A stretch of DNA of 64,000 nt from Posidonia oceanica. Its lineage: Eukaryota; Streptophyta; Magnoliopsida; Alismatales; Posidoniaceae. Shown piece by piece: positions 22,321 to 34,115 of the stretch. The notes beneath the pieces were generated by a model. That model saw only the letters and a list, made by a program, of their open reading frames with translations, was not told the DNA's origin and did no database searches. Positions within the stretch are counted from its first letter, which is position 1; each line of letters opens with the position of its first letter. Both the position numbers and the translations under genes were made by a program. Location: the NCBI GenBank assembly GCA_037176725.1, contig JAZBRS010000037.1, positions 10,806,001 through 10,870,000 on the forward strand, read 5' to 3'.

Positions 22321-24071
22321 CTAAATTGCGTTCCGCAGGGAGAAGCAAATGTCCGTCGAATGCCCGACGCTTCGATGGAAATTGCAGAAGAGGTCAGGCC
22401 TAAACCAATGCGGCAGAGGGCTTGGCGGCGGACGAACCTCCAGGAACTTCAGGAGCGATGCCACCTTTGGCAAGATGACCGTGAGTGGTTCCACCAGTGG
22501 AGTGAAATTCCTCCTCTCAGCGGGTGGTCTTCTTTGCCTTGGGTGTGAGCCTTGCTGGACCGGTGCGGCAGGATAGACCGGTCTAGCAGTGGTAGTGATG
22601 TGCGGTGTGTGCGGGTTCCTAGGTGCAGGAGCGTACACTATTTGAGCTGGGGCAGGCCGAGACGACAAGCAAACAGGCACAGCAGGAGAATCGACGAATG
22701 CGACAGCGGGTTTCAGTGAATCCTTCCTCTTCGGGCGGTTGTTGTTGCAGCCGCTGTTGTTGCTGTTGGAGGCGCTGCTGTTGGCACTGTTGCTGCTTAT
22801 CACTGCCTGCTTAGCGAACGTAGAGAGATCCGGGAAGTTGCCACTCCGCAAAGAACTCTCCACGCGCGCTCCTGCTCTGATGAGTGCCGCAAAAGTAGTG
22901 ACTGGTTGAATGCTAAGCAGAGCTCCGAGAGACGGCTGCGCCCCTTTGATAACGATCTCGGAGGGAGTACCGCCTCTGGAAAGCAGCAGAGGTCCCAGAA
23001 CTGGTAGGTCTAGTGCTCAGTACCCTGCACTAGTCGTAGTGCCTTCTCTAAGACGTCCATCCGGTTATTGATGGGGTCTGGGATTGCTGCTGTAGGAGAG
23101 GGATCAGCAGGGGTAGCGAGCACATACGCCGAATGGGTCGCACCTAAGTGCTCCTCCGGATCTACCATAGCGTCACCTAGTGGAGCAACGGGATGGCCGG
23201 CGTATCCGTGCTGGGGGACAGTATATGCAGGAGTGTATGCAGGATGCTGGACTTGGTGAAGAGGAGAAGGGTAAATGCCATGCTGTGCTGGAATAGGGGG
23301 AGGATGACGGAGCACCAGTTGCTGTACAGGCGGGGTGCCAGACAGCGAGCCAGTGAGGTACTGGGCTCCAACCGATCCAAAGGATTGACCACTAGAAGGA
23401 AGTGGAGCATGCTGTGCCAAGTGTTGTGCAGGAGGCGGTAAACGGGCCCCCATCGTCGGAACCGTGAGCAGTTACGACGATGGTCGAGGCGGAGGGGCAG
23501 AGGTTGATGCAAGAAATGTAGGAACTGGCCTCGGAGGAACCTCAGGGACGACAGAGACAGAAGAAGGACGAACTGATAGAGCCATGCCCTGCAGTCTCTG
23601 GGCGAGCTCCATCAGGTGCTGGTACTGAGCTTCGGGCGTCTCGCCAGTGGGGACGCTGAAGTGCAGTGCCGGCAGGGACTGAGAAGTAAGTGGCACGGAC
23701 ACAGACTGTCCGGGAGGGAAGGATTCTACAGAAAGTGCCACAGCAGCGATGGAAGGGATGTCGAAAGCGACGTATCCCTGGGACGGAGGGGGGAGTGGCG
23801 TCTCCGGAGCGCGAGTAGCGGCCGTCAAGATAGATTCGGCGACCGGATCCGGAGGAAGGGAGGCTTGCCACTGTCCCGGGGTGTACTGAGAACCTAGAGA
23901 CGTCAGAGGGGGAAACCCTGGCGTCGGAGGGGGAACAAGAGGGACAGAAAGAGCAACCGGAGGGGCCAGAACGGAAGCACCCTCCGTGACAGGAGTAAAA
24001 GAAGGCTCACTAACGTACTGGGCCATTGCTGACCTAGAGCGTGTGAGAACAGGGCTGCGACGGGTATTCAA
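22321..24071 (-). pseudogene. Element 2 gag with capsid region deleted
   Basis: The N-terminal part starts at 24071 or, more likely, at the conserved MAQ codon near 24026, and is Pro-rich. TAA at 23472-23474 replaces Gln. The frame then continues (23010-23453) to RMDVLEKALRLVQGTEH. At about 22960 the sequence jumps from GATCTCG to GAGGGAGT: the 370 bp found in Element 1 at 1503-1872 are missing, which removes most of the capsid core and shifts the frame (370 is not a multiple of 3). The C-terminal part (22321-22863) has the Asn-rich linker and the zinc knuckle CNFHRSVGHSTDIC at 22345-22386, then TAG before pol. Confidence 0.9.
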
Positions 24072-25340
24072 GCAGTGAGTCCTAAGAGGAGCTATCGTCG
24101 CAAGTGCGGATAGCTCAGATGGGGAATGGTCGCGAACTAAGTCGCAAAAAGGGCGTCAACGAGGGTCGATACTTGAGCTTTGGCAAAGGGAAACTCGCTT
24201 ACCGATCACGCTGACACAACAGAAGGAAATTAGGGTTAGAAATTAAAAGATGAATGCAAATGAGTTAGTTAAGTGGCATGAATGATATGCATGCTTTCTA
24301 GTATGCCCCCCTTTCCTAACTAGTGTTTCCTAGCAAGGTTGTCTACTCCGGGTATCCCTGGATGTACGGGTCACCGACTCAGGTCAGAAAAAGTAGGTCC
24401 CCTGTCTAACTCCCGGCCCAAAGCTCAGGTAATGACAGGGTGGTGCGTTAGTGGCCTCTACCCCGCCAAAGCGTGGGTGGTACCCTCTACTAACACCGAC
24501 ACGACCCCCGGACAAGGAGGGGACGGACCGACCAACTTATGCCACGCCCAAAGCAGTGGAACAAGAGGCCAGAACCGTCCTTCGCAGACTAGTAGGTAGA
24601 CTCAGAGGAGAAGAATGCATGCCCTATATGATGCTTATGCAGAATGATTAGCGTTTTTTATCTTGCATATTTTATTAACCAAAGAAAGTGAAGGATTGTT
24701 TGTAGTCTCTAGTTGCCCCTAGAAGTTCCTTTTACTTGCATTTTTTAGTTAACCATGGGGGAAGCAGACAAGTCTCTACTATCCTAAGCATGGCAAGTGC
24801 AAAAGGGAAGAAAATCAGTCAAAATGGCAAGCAACCATCATACAACACAACAAAAGGCATGTTCATGGCATGTGCGAGTGTTTGTGAATATGGTGGTGAA
24901 AAAGAAACACTCATCAAGTCAAAAAGCATGTAAGCATAGTATGTGCGTGTGTAGTGACATAGCAAGAGTGTAAAAGAAGCATTCAACGTTCAAAAAGCAT
25001 ATATTTTAGCCAAACAAAGTATGTAGACATGTAATGTGCGAGAATTAAAGCAGTAATAAGCAAGTAAGGTAAAGTAAGGTAAAAGTAAGCAGACTGTAAA
25101 GGAAATAGGAGCACAAGCAAGACAGTAAGTAAATAAACAGGCAAAGGAGCAACGCCAGGCAGAAGAAAGCGCAAACCGAGACAAAAGAGGTGCGAAACTT
25201 AAGCAAAGTAGCTACGAAGCGACTCGCTAGGAGTTTGCACAGAAAAGCGAGCAAAACAGGCGAAGAAGGCACACAAGGCAGACAAAGCTGCAAAACAAGC
25301 GAGCGAAAAGCCGGGAACGAAAGCCGGAGTCTAGTCTACA
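24072..25340 (-). other. Element 2 5' leader (untranslated region)
   Basis: Sequence between PBS and gag start, with no long conserved frame. The block 24355-24620, with GTCACCGACTCAGGTCAGAA and CTCCCGGCCCAAAGCTCAGG, is well conserved in Element 1 (31450-31695), much more than the A-rich remainder. That suggests a structured RNA element such as a dimerisation or packaging signal; the role is inferred. Confidence 0.65.
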
Positions 25341-25358
25341 TCCCCAGCAGAGTCACCA
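25341..25358 (-). other. Primer-binding site for tRNA-Arg (Element 2)
   Basis: The sense strand reads TGGTGACTCTGCTGGGGA one base after the LTR. It is complementary to the 3' end of plant tRNA-Arg(ACG), which ends CCCCAGCGGAGTCG plus CCA, with two C-to-T changes. tRNA-Arg priming is typical of Ogre elements. tRNA sequence given from memory. Confidence 0.78.
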
Positions 25359-25668
25359 CTGTAGCGATCCCGATCGGAACCAGGCTCGCTAATATATAGC
25401 GCGGCGATTGAGATCCGAGGAAGAGGCTCAACTCGAAAACACTTGAAATCGAGGAGAAAAAGGAAAGATAAGACAAATCAGAGTCGCCACCACGTCTATT
25501 AACGGAAGACGAGGAAAACCGGGGTAATGCGTGGATTAACACGCAAAACCAAGCAAGAAATGCAAAGCAAAGCAATGCAAGGGAAAACAAATGCAAACAA
25601 ATGCAAATGAGATGACTCTAGCCTAGAATAAGGGCAGTACGGTCATTGCGGGCCAGAAGACAGGGTAA

Positions 25669-25755
25669 GGACTCCTGTTACGTGCGGGGAATGGGTTAGG
25701 CACCCCCGACACGCCCGAGAATCGGTCTTTCTAGGCTTACGCTCGCATACGCAGG
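25669..25755 (-). other. Conserved U5 block of the LTR (Element 2, 5' LTR)
   Basis: Copy of the block at 3500-3587. It differs by a short change (GAATGGGTTAGG in place of GAAGGTGTTAGG), the main difference within an otherwise conserved stretch. Confidence 0.55.
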
Positions 25756-25997
25756 GAAATGCAGGATTGAATGCCTATGTGCCTATAAATGCCTGAATGA
25801 ATGCTCAAGGTGTGCTCTAAGTGGGAAGAAACAAAGCAAGGAAGTAAACGTGCTCTCTAAGTGCTCAGCTGCGCTGTCTGTGATCCGAATTAGGCGAAAC
25901 CTAACTCGTGAGAACTCCAGGCAGTAAGCATCACAGCCCTATATGCAAATGCAGGCGAGAAAACAAAACGACGGGGAAACCATGCAATGCAATCGAC

Positions 25998-26470
25998 ATG
26001 CAGGGGAAAACGGCGCAAAACACGCAAAACGAGACGAGAAAAGAGCGACGCACGCAAAACGAAGCAAGAGGACAAAACCAGCACGCAAAACAGGCGAAAA
26101 AGCAAGACAACACGCAAAACGAGACAAGAGAGCAAAGAGGCACGCAAAACGGTGCAAAATACGCAAAACGAGGCGAGAAATGAGCAAGGCACACAAAACG
26201 ATGCAAAAGAGCGAAAACGGCGTGCAAAACGAGCGAGAAAGCAAGACAGCACGCAAAACAAGACAAGGGAGAAAAGGAGCACGCAAAACGGCGCAAAATA
26301 CGCAAAACGAGGCGAGAAATGAGCAAGGCACGCAAAACGATGCAAAAGAGCGAAAACGACGCGTAAAACGAGAGAGAAAGCAAGACAGCACGCAAAACAA
26401 GGCAAGAAAACAGGTGGGCACGCAAAACGGTGCCAAAACAGGGGCGGGCACGCGAAACGGTGCCAAAACA
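25998..26470. repeat. GCAAAACG minisatellite in 5' LTR (Element 2)
   Basis: Same 30-bp-type units and roughly 139-bp higher-order period as at 3831-4300, with the same copy number. The array has therefore not expanded since insertion. Confidence 0.85.
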
Positions 26471-29445
26471 GCGAAGGAAAAACCTCGGAAAAGCCATGCA
26501 AATGCAAGAATGCAGAGAAAGATCAGAAGAGGCCAAAGTGGAGACAAAACAACGTGTGTGTAAGAACAGACGTCGTTTAGGGCCACTCAGAGTAGGTGTG
26601 AAGACCTACGGAGGGGAGAGTGTGCAAACGGAGGGATTACCACCCATTTGCGACTGTTTCCCACCAAACCGTTCCACGGTGTGTCTCGCATGCTGCCCAA
26701 AGCTCGCGATGCGATCGGATTGTGGAAAAGGGGGAAGGAAGTCACATTAAGTGGAAAATCCAGGGAAAACACAACGCAAAACACACAAGAATATGCGAAA
26801 CGGAGGTTGGAAGATACAAGCAGAAAGGGGAGACCCTATTCTACATGCTCAAAGAGACAGAAAGCGAAAACACAGAAAACTGTGCAAATGGCGTGCAAAT
26901 GCAATGCAGGGGTTCGGGAGGACATACCTGGAGATCCGGGAGCCTGATCTGAGATCTGTCTGGTCCATGCTGAAGAGCGCCTCGCTGCGGTCGCCTGGGC
27001 AGCTTACTTGGGAAGATCCAACGGCCGGATTGAAAGATAACGCAACTCCAAGGCAGAAGGGCTAGAACAGGGGAGAATAACAGATCTAGGTGTTCAGGAG
27101 GTCCTAGGGGTGTGCAAAAAGGTCCTCCCAAGTGAAAGGGAGCTAAAAGTGCTTGGTGTGTGCAAGAAGATGCTAGAATGCAAGACTAAATGAATGCAGG
27201 ATGCATGCAAAAGCAAGAAAAGGCAAGGAGAAGAAACTGGGAAAAATCGGGATTTCAGAAGGCATTTTGAAAAAGAAAGGGGCTAAAAATGCAAATTTTT
27301 CAGAAAACAGGGGCCCACAGGAAAGGATTTCGAAAACAGGGGAAGACAGAGGTCTATTTGGCAAAAAAAACTAGGCTCAGAAAGTTGCTTTGAAAAGAGG
27401 GTATGCTTTAGAAGAAGTTTTGAAAGCAGAAAGGGATCAGAAAGCAATTTTTGAAAAAAATGGGGTCTAAAATGCAAATTTTCCAGAAAACAAGGTTCTG
27501 AGGAGTCTGGGAATACTAGTGGAGGGTCTGCATGCAATTTGGTAGGCATAGGAGCTAGAATGTAACCTAGGGGCAAAATGGTCTTTTCACATGACTTTTT
27601 GAAAGATGCAAGGACCTATGTGTGATTTTTAAATCATGCAAGGGCTAAAAGTGCAATTTAGTATGGAAAACATGCTCTGAAAAATAAAGGACAGGACCAC
27701 AGTGCAATTTTTAAAAGGATCAGGGTCAAAAATGCAATATAATAAGCTAAAATGCATGCAGCACAGTTACTGTCCATTTAAAATGGACCTAACTGCAAAT
27801 ATGCAAAACTAGAAGGTAAAATATGCAATGCAGTATGCAAAAATAAAAAATAAATCCTAAGTTCTACAGTGCATGGGACTTAAATGCAAAAATAAAAACA
27901 TGCAGGGGGCCAGGATGCAATGCAGTATGGTAAAGTTAATGCATTTAAATGAAATGATTTAGTGCAGGACTTACATGCAAAAAACGAAAACAGAGAGGCT
28001 AAAATGCAAAACATTATAACAGCACAGCACAGTAAATGGACCAACTTGCAAATACTGAAAACCATAAACAGATTATGCAATTTAATATGATTTTGATTTA
28101 AAACACAGCAGATTAAATGAAATAAGGACTGGAATGTAAAATGACAGAAACTTAAACCAAATATGCAATATTTACTTAAGAACTTTAGCTAGGATAAAAT
28201 AAATGCACAGTAACTGGTCGACGGCGACGAGTACTGTAGCAGAACGCCGGCAGTACCCGAGGCCGCCGACAGGGGAGGCTAAGGAGGCGCGGGACTGTCG
28301 GAGGGCGACGTCGGCGATCGTCCGGAGCTCCGGGGGTCGACTGGAGCTCGCTCTGTTGGTCGGAGTGTCCGGAGGAAGAGCAGCCGGCGCCGGAGAAGGA
28401 GGACTGTCCGGCGAGTCGAGGATGGAGCAGGAGAACCGGAAAACCTATTCTAAGGGCTAGGGAAGCAAGAGAAGAAGAAGAGGAAGCTAAGGGAAGCAGT
28501 GGTTACCTCTTTCCGCGCCTGAGTCGTTCCCCCGACGTCAGTGGCTTCAGCTGTCGCCGGTGGGGGCCGTCCGGTCGCTGCGGGCGTCGCCGGCTGCTCG
28601 TGAAGATTGGAATCACTTCAGAGCGTTCCTCCGGTGCTTCCTGATCGACCGGACCGAAGTTCTACAGCTCAGGTAATGTTTCAGCTCTTTTGGGTTCAGA
28701 GGATGCTGCCGGAGACCGGGGAGGGTGTTTGCTGCTCCCCAGGCTGGATGGAGTGCTCCGGGGGATTGCTGGGGGTCTGGGGAAGGTTTCTGGGCGGTCG
28801 AATTGGGTTTCTGGAAGATGTGGAGTGGTCTTGGAGCTGGGTCGGTTTTCTGGGCTGAAGATGGTCTAGGTGTTTGTAGTGGAATTCTTGGTCTGTGGTG
28901 AGTGGTTGGGTTCGAGGCCGGAGGCTTTGGAAAGGAGATGGATCAGGGATTGTCGGGGTGGAGTTTGGGAAGATGCTGCGGGCTGTGGTGAGGGGAATTA
29001 TGTGATGGGTTGCGCTGGGTTGCAGGTGGCTTTAGGCGGTGTTTCAGGGGGTGATTAAGTGGTGAAAAGGCAATGGGGAATCGAGGGATGAAGGCTGGCT
29101 GTTGAGTGAAGTTGGGAGAGCAATTGGGAGAAAGATGGGGGTCTGAAGTGGTACTGGGGGATTGGAAAAGAAAGAAGGACGCTTTGCTGATATTTTCAGG
29201 GAAGAAAAGAGGAGGACTGGGTGGGGGGATTGGGCTCTGATGAGGGCTTCTCTCCGGGATGCCCAGAACTCACAAACACTCTCTTTTCCTCTCTCTTTTC
29301 ACTCCGGAATTGGAAGAAAATCAGGGGAGAAGGAAGGTCGCACAGATGGAAGAAAAATCTGGAATTCCGGTCTCTGGTTCACTCTCAGGTCTGCTCTCTC
29401 TGGATCGCTCCTTGCCCACTCTGGAACGGAGTTGAAGGACGAAGA

Positions 29446-29453
29446 CTTATATG
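29446..29453 (-). promoter_or_regulatory. Candidate TATA box of the 5' LTR promoter
   Basis: Minus-strand CATATAAG in the same context as 7278-7285. As part of the 5' LTR this copy would drive the genomic transcript. Confidence 0.35.
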
Positions 29454-31362
29454 AGGAGGAGCTGCCGGTACGCGCGCTGGAAATTTGAAATCAACGGCGT
29501 CGCACTGCAGCTGATAGGGGACGGATGCCGGCGAGACGACGGGCATTGAATGCCTCCCGGAATCGGCGCTGAGACAGAAGAGAGGCGGCGAGCTGCTGTA
29601 AATTGAAAGGATTGAGCTTCAAATTTAAACGAGGAGGGAAGGCTGTAGCAGCAGCTCGCGGGAGAAAAACCGGCGGAAGAGAAAAAAAAGCAGAAGGTTG
29701 GAGGAGGAGGAAGGGTGGGGAAGGCCGGACTGTGGGCCGAAGGAAAAAACGAAGAAATAAAAGAAAAAAGGAAGCGGGCCGGATTGAGCCCAATAAAGAA
29801 AAGAAAGAATGGAAAAGAAAAGTAAGAAAGAAAGAGAGGGTAGAATGGAGAAATAAAATAGGTAAAAATAAACTAAAAATAAATAAAAATGCCAGAAGGA
29901 TTGTGCTGTAGATTAGGATTTTAATTAAGATTTTTAATGGTCATTTTGAGTTGATTAATGTGTTTTAGGCTTGATTAGGGTTTTAGGGTTTTGGTTTTGT
30001 TTTTAATTGGTTTTCACTTGATTAAATGTTTGTTAAACCCTTTTTAAATTATTTTAAAAATTGTGTTTCCCTTGTTGGCATTTAGGATACTGATTAGGAT
30101 TTTTTAGGATTTATTTTGTATTAATTAGGGTTGGTTTTAAGTTCTTAAGTTTTAGTCTTTTTAGGGTTTTTTTCCTCTTAAGTTTTTTCAAGTTATGTTT
30201 GGATTTTTATTTATTGATTTTTCTTGAAGTTTTTAGTTGGATTTTTCTGGTTTGATAGGGTGTTTTTTAAGTCTTTCAGATGTGTTTTTCTTTTCTTTTT
30301 TTTATTTAAGTTTTTAACTTGTTTTTCTTATGTTTATTAGGTTAGGTCTTTTGCCTTCCTTAATTACTTGTTTTAGTATTTGATTTTTTAATTCTTCTTT
30401 TTGGGTTTGTTTTTTAATTCTTCTGATAGGTTTTTACCCTTGGTGGGTTTTGATTTTATTTTAGCTTTTTCCTTGATTTTTCAGTGTTTTCTTTTGATTT
30501 GTTTTGCATTTTTTTTAGTTTGCATGCTTGGTTTTCTTTTTAGCTTGCTTAAGTTAAGTTTAAGTTGTTAATTGCTTGTTTAACATTTTTTAATTGTTTT
30601 TCTTAGGGTTCTGATTTGTTTCTTTTGTGTTTTGAGGTTTTGCAGATTTTTATGGGTTTTTGTGGATTTTTGCAAAAGGGAGAAAAGGAAAAGAGAAGGA
30701 GGAAAGAAATGGAAAAAAGAGGGAGATAAAAGGAAAAAGGATAGGTTGGAGGAAAATGATTTTTAAAAATTCAGAAAAAGTGTTAAAAATAAAGTAAAAA
30801 TAGGGATAAGATAGAGGAGGGATAGAAGCACAGAGGGGGCCCACAGCCAGACCAGGAAAAGGATAAGAAAGGGATGAAAAGAGAGATGATAATCAGGAGA
30901 GAGAGAGAGGAGAGAGAAAATGATAATCCCGGAGAGAGAAAAGGATAATTTGGGTGAAAGAGGGTCTTAATGGTCTTGGAATGGGGTAAGAATTGGTGAG
31001 TGGGTAGTCTAGGGTCTGAAGTCTTGGGTCTGAAGTTTTGGTTTGATTCTAAGGGGGTTTTGGAGGGGTTTCAAGGTGTAGAAGAAGGTTAGTTTCACCT
31101 AGGTTTCCTAGGGTTTTCAAGGATGGGTTGGGTTTAGAAATTTCTAGGTTTTTGGGTAGGGTTGTTGAGTGGATAGTGGTGGGTTTTCTTATGGATTTTG
31201 GTTAGGTTTTGAGGTTGGGAAGGGGGATAAAGGTTTAGGTCAAAATGGGCTGCTTTTGAAGGGTAGAGAGGAGGATTAGGGTTAGGGTTTTGGTTGGGGT
31301 TTGATCCAGCAATAACCAGGAGGGCTCCAAGGGTCCAAGCCTACCAAGATGGGGTGTCAACA

Positions 31363-31367
31363 ATGAC
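31363..31367. repeat. Target-site duplication ATGAC, right copy (Element 2)
   Basis: Directly follows the CAACA end of the 5' LTR and matches 3187-3191. Confidence 0.9.
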
Positions 31368-32443
31368 ATGTATGCTCTCTAGCATGCTCTCTCTCTCACC
31401 AATCTAGTGTTTCCTAGCAAGTAGTCTACTCCTGATATCCACAAGTGTTCGGGTCACCGACTCAGGTCAGAAAAGTAGGTCCCCTGTCTAACTCCCGGCC
31501 CAAAGCTCAGGTAATAACAGGGTGGTGCGTTGGTGGCCTCAACCTCGCCTAAGCGTAGGAAGTACCCTCCACTAGCATCGACACGACCCCTGATAAGGGG
31601 GGACAGACCGACCGACTCACACCATGCCAAAGCATCGGAGTGAGAGACCGGAACCATCCTTCGCAGACTGATAGGTGGACTCAGATGAGAAGATGCATGC
31701 CCTACATGATGCTTCATGCAAATGATTAAAATCTTTTATCTTACGTATTTTATTAACTCCAGGGGGTGCAAGTGTGTTGATGGCTCTAGTTAACCCTAGA
31801 TCTTGTTTTTACTTGCTACTTTTAATTAACCACAGGAAAAAGCAATCAGTCTCTACTATCCTAGGCATGGCATGTGCGAAAGGGAAGAAAATCAACCAAA
31901 TATGGCAAGCAACAACATACATCAGAGCAAAAGGCAAGCGCATGGTATGTGCGAGTGTTCGTGAGCATGATAGTGAAGGGAAAGCATTCATCAATCAAAA
32001 GGCATATATACGGAGCATGTGCGTGTATAGTGACATAGCAAATGTGTAAAAGAAAGCATTCATCATTCAAAAGGCATGTAGTGTTGCCAAACAAGCATGT
32101 AGGCATGCATTGTGCAGGAAATAAAGCAGTAACAAGTAAGCGGGATAAAGAAAGTAAAGACAGGTAAGCTGTAAAGCGAATAAGAGCAGAAGCAAGGAAA
32201 TAGGCAAATAATCAAGCAAATTAGACAAAGCAGAGCAAGACAGACCAAAAACCAGGGCAAAAGCAGCCGAGGGGGGTGCAAAACCTAGGCAAAGTAACCA
32301 CGAGGCGACTTGCTAGGAGTTTGCACAGAAGAGCAACCAAAACAGGCAGGCAAGCAAGCAAAAGCAAGGCAAAGGGCACAAAGGCAAACAAAGAATGCAA
32401 ATCCCAAGCGAGCGAAAGCGAAGGCGAAAGCCGGAGTCTAGTA
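31368..32443 (-). other. Element 1 5' leader, distal part
   Basis: Non-coding, homologous to 24290-25340. The conserved leader block is at 31450-31695; the rest is A-rich with GCATGT/AAGCA simple words. Confidence 0.65.
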
Positions 32444-32461
32444 TCCCCAGTGGAGTCGCCA
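32444..32461 (-). other. Primer-binding site for tRNA-Arg (Element 1)
   Basis: The sense strand reads TGGCGACTCCACTGGGGA one base after the LTR. It matches the complement of the tRNA-Arg(ACG) 3' end at 17 of 18 positions, better than the Element 2 copy. Confidence 0.82.
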
Positions 32462-32820
32462 CTGTAGTAATCCCGGTGTTCAGATCGTCCATGCACATTG
32501 CCAAAGCTCGTGTGCACCGATCAGAATCAAGCTCACTATTAGCGGCTATGTCCGAGAAGGAAGACTTAACTCGAAAACATTTTAAGAAAAAAGGAAAAGG
32601 AGAAGAAAAGAAGAAGATAAGACAAAATCGGAGTCGCCACCAAGTCTATTAGATTGGGAGACAAGGAAAACCGGGGAAATGCCTGAATTACCACGCAAAA
32701 CCAAGCAAAAGATGCAATGCAAGGCAATGCAGAAGAAATGAGATGCAAATGAATGCAAATAATGTGACTCGTGCCAAGGATAAGGGCAATATGGTCATTG
32801 CGGGCCACGAGAGAGGGCAA

Positions 32821-32907
32821 GGACTCCTATTATGTGCGGGGAAGGTGTTAGGCACCCCCGACACGCCCGAGAATCGGTCTTTCTAGGCTTACGCTCGCAT
32901 ACATAGG
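32821..32907 (-). other. Conserved U5 block of the LTR (Element 1)
   Basis: Same block as at 3500-3587 with few changes (TATTATGTGCGGGG in place of TGTTACGTGCGGGG), although the LTR as a whole is clearly diverged. Confidence 0.55.
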
Positions 32908-33169
32908 GAAATGCAGACTTTGAGTGCCTAAGTGCCAATGAATGCCTATCTAAATGCTCAAAGGTGTGCTCTAAGTGAGGGAATGCAATGTGAGAAAGTA
33001 AACGTGCAGTCTAAGCGCTCAGTAATGCTGTCCGTGTTCCGAACCGGGCGGAACCTGGTTCGTAAGAACTCCAGGCAGTAAGCATCACTGCCCTATATGC
33101 AAATGCAGGCGATAAAACAAAACAGCGGTGAAAACAGGCAATGCAGGTGACATGCAAGAGAAAACAACG

Positions 33170-34115
33170 TAAAACCCGCAAAACGGTGCGAGAAACGAAG
33201 CAGAAACGCAAAACGATGCAAGGAACGAGGCGGCATACAAAACGGTGCAAGAAAACGAAACAGCACGCAAAATGGTGCAACAAAATAGAGTGACACGCCA
33301 AACGATGCAAGAAACAAAGCTAGCGCGCAAAACGGTGCGAGAAAACAAAGGTGGCACGCAAAACAATGCAAGGAACGAGGCAGCACACAAAACGGTGCAA
33401 GAAAATGAAACGGCACGCAAAACGGTGCAAGAAAACAAAGCAGCATGCAAAACGGTGCAAGAAAGCAAAGCGGCACGCAAAACGGTGCGAAAAGACAAAG
33501 CGGCATGCAAAACGGTGCAACGAAACAGAGCGACACGCAAAACGATGCAAGAAACAAAGCTGGCGTGCAAAACGGTGCGAGAAAACAAAAGCGGCACGCA
33601 AAACAGTGCGAAAAGACAAAGCGGTACGCAAAACGGTGCGCGAAAACAGAGGGGCACGCAAAACGGTGCAAGAAACAAAGCTGGCGCACAAAACGGTGCG
33701 AGAAAACAAAGCGACACGCAAAACGGTGCGCGAAAACAAGAGCGGCATGCAAAACGGTGCAAGGAAATAAGGGCGGCACGCAAAACGATGCGAGAAAACA
33801 AGACGGCATGCAAAACGGTGTGAGAAAACAAAGGCGGCATGCAAAATGGTGCAAGAAAACAAAGTGGCACGCAAAACGGTACGCGAAAACAAGGGTGGCA
33901 CGCAAAACGGTGCGCGAGAACAAGGACGACTCGCAAAACAATGCGAGAAAACAAGGCGGCACGCAAAACGGTGTGAGAAAACAAGACGGCACCCAAAACG
34001 GTGCGCGAAAACAAGGCGGCATGCAAAACGGTGCGAGAAAACGAGGCGGCACGCAAAACGGTGCGCGAAAACAAGGGCAGCGTGCAAAACGGTGCAAGAA
34101 AGCAAAGCGAAAGGA
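33170..34115. repeat. Expanded GCAAAACG minisatellite (Element 1 LTR)
   Basis: About 31 units of 30 bp, typically GCACGCAAAACGGTGCGAGA followed by AAACAAAGCG. The array is twice as long as in the Element 2 LTRs and more regular. Open frames here (for example a 356-residue one on the minus strand) reflect missing stop triplets in the repeat unit. Confidence 0.88.

Larger units (their letters stand above)
3192..31362 (-). mobile_element. Element 2: complete 28.2-kb Ogre/Tat-like LTR retrotransposon, coding-dead
   Basis: The element is bounded by two LTRs of 6002 and 6003 bp, starts TGTAGCG and ends CAACA (CAACT in the left copy), and is flanked by ATGAC duplications. The internal region is 16,166 bp. 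In sense order (right to left) it contains PBS, leader, gag, pol, a DUF7745-like ORF, tandem arrays and a polypurine tract. Four nonsense codons (23472-23474, 22321-22323, 17650-17652, 16075-16077), a 370-bp capsid deletion and a frameshift in the extra ORF mean it cannot encode its own proteins now. By eye the LTRs differ at roughly 1 site per 100 bp over their first 1.75 kb, so the insertion looks young. It sits inside Element 1's 5' leader. Confidence 0.93.
25360..31362 (-). repeat. Element 2 5' LTR
   Basis: 6003-bp partner of 3192-9193, starting TGTAGCG at the PBS side and ending CAACA at the outer side, next to the ATGAC duplication. In sense orientation transcription would start inside it and read left. 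Inner landmarks: PBS-like word in U5 (25481-25490), conserved U5 block (25669-25755), GCAAAACG array (about 25998-26470), CpG-rich block (about 28.2-29.6 kb), TATA candidate (29446-29453), TG-rich then polypurine U3 (about 29.9-31.36 kb). Confidence 0.93.
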
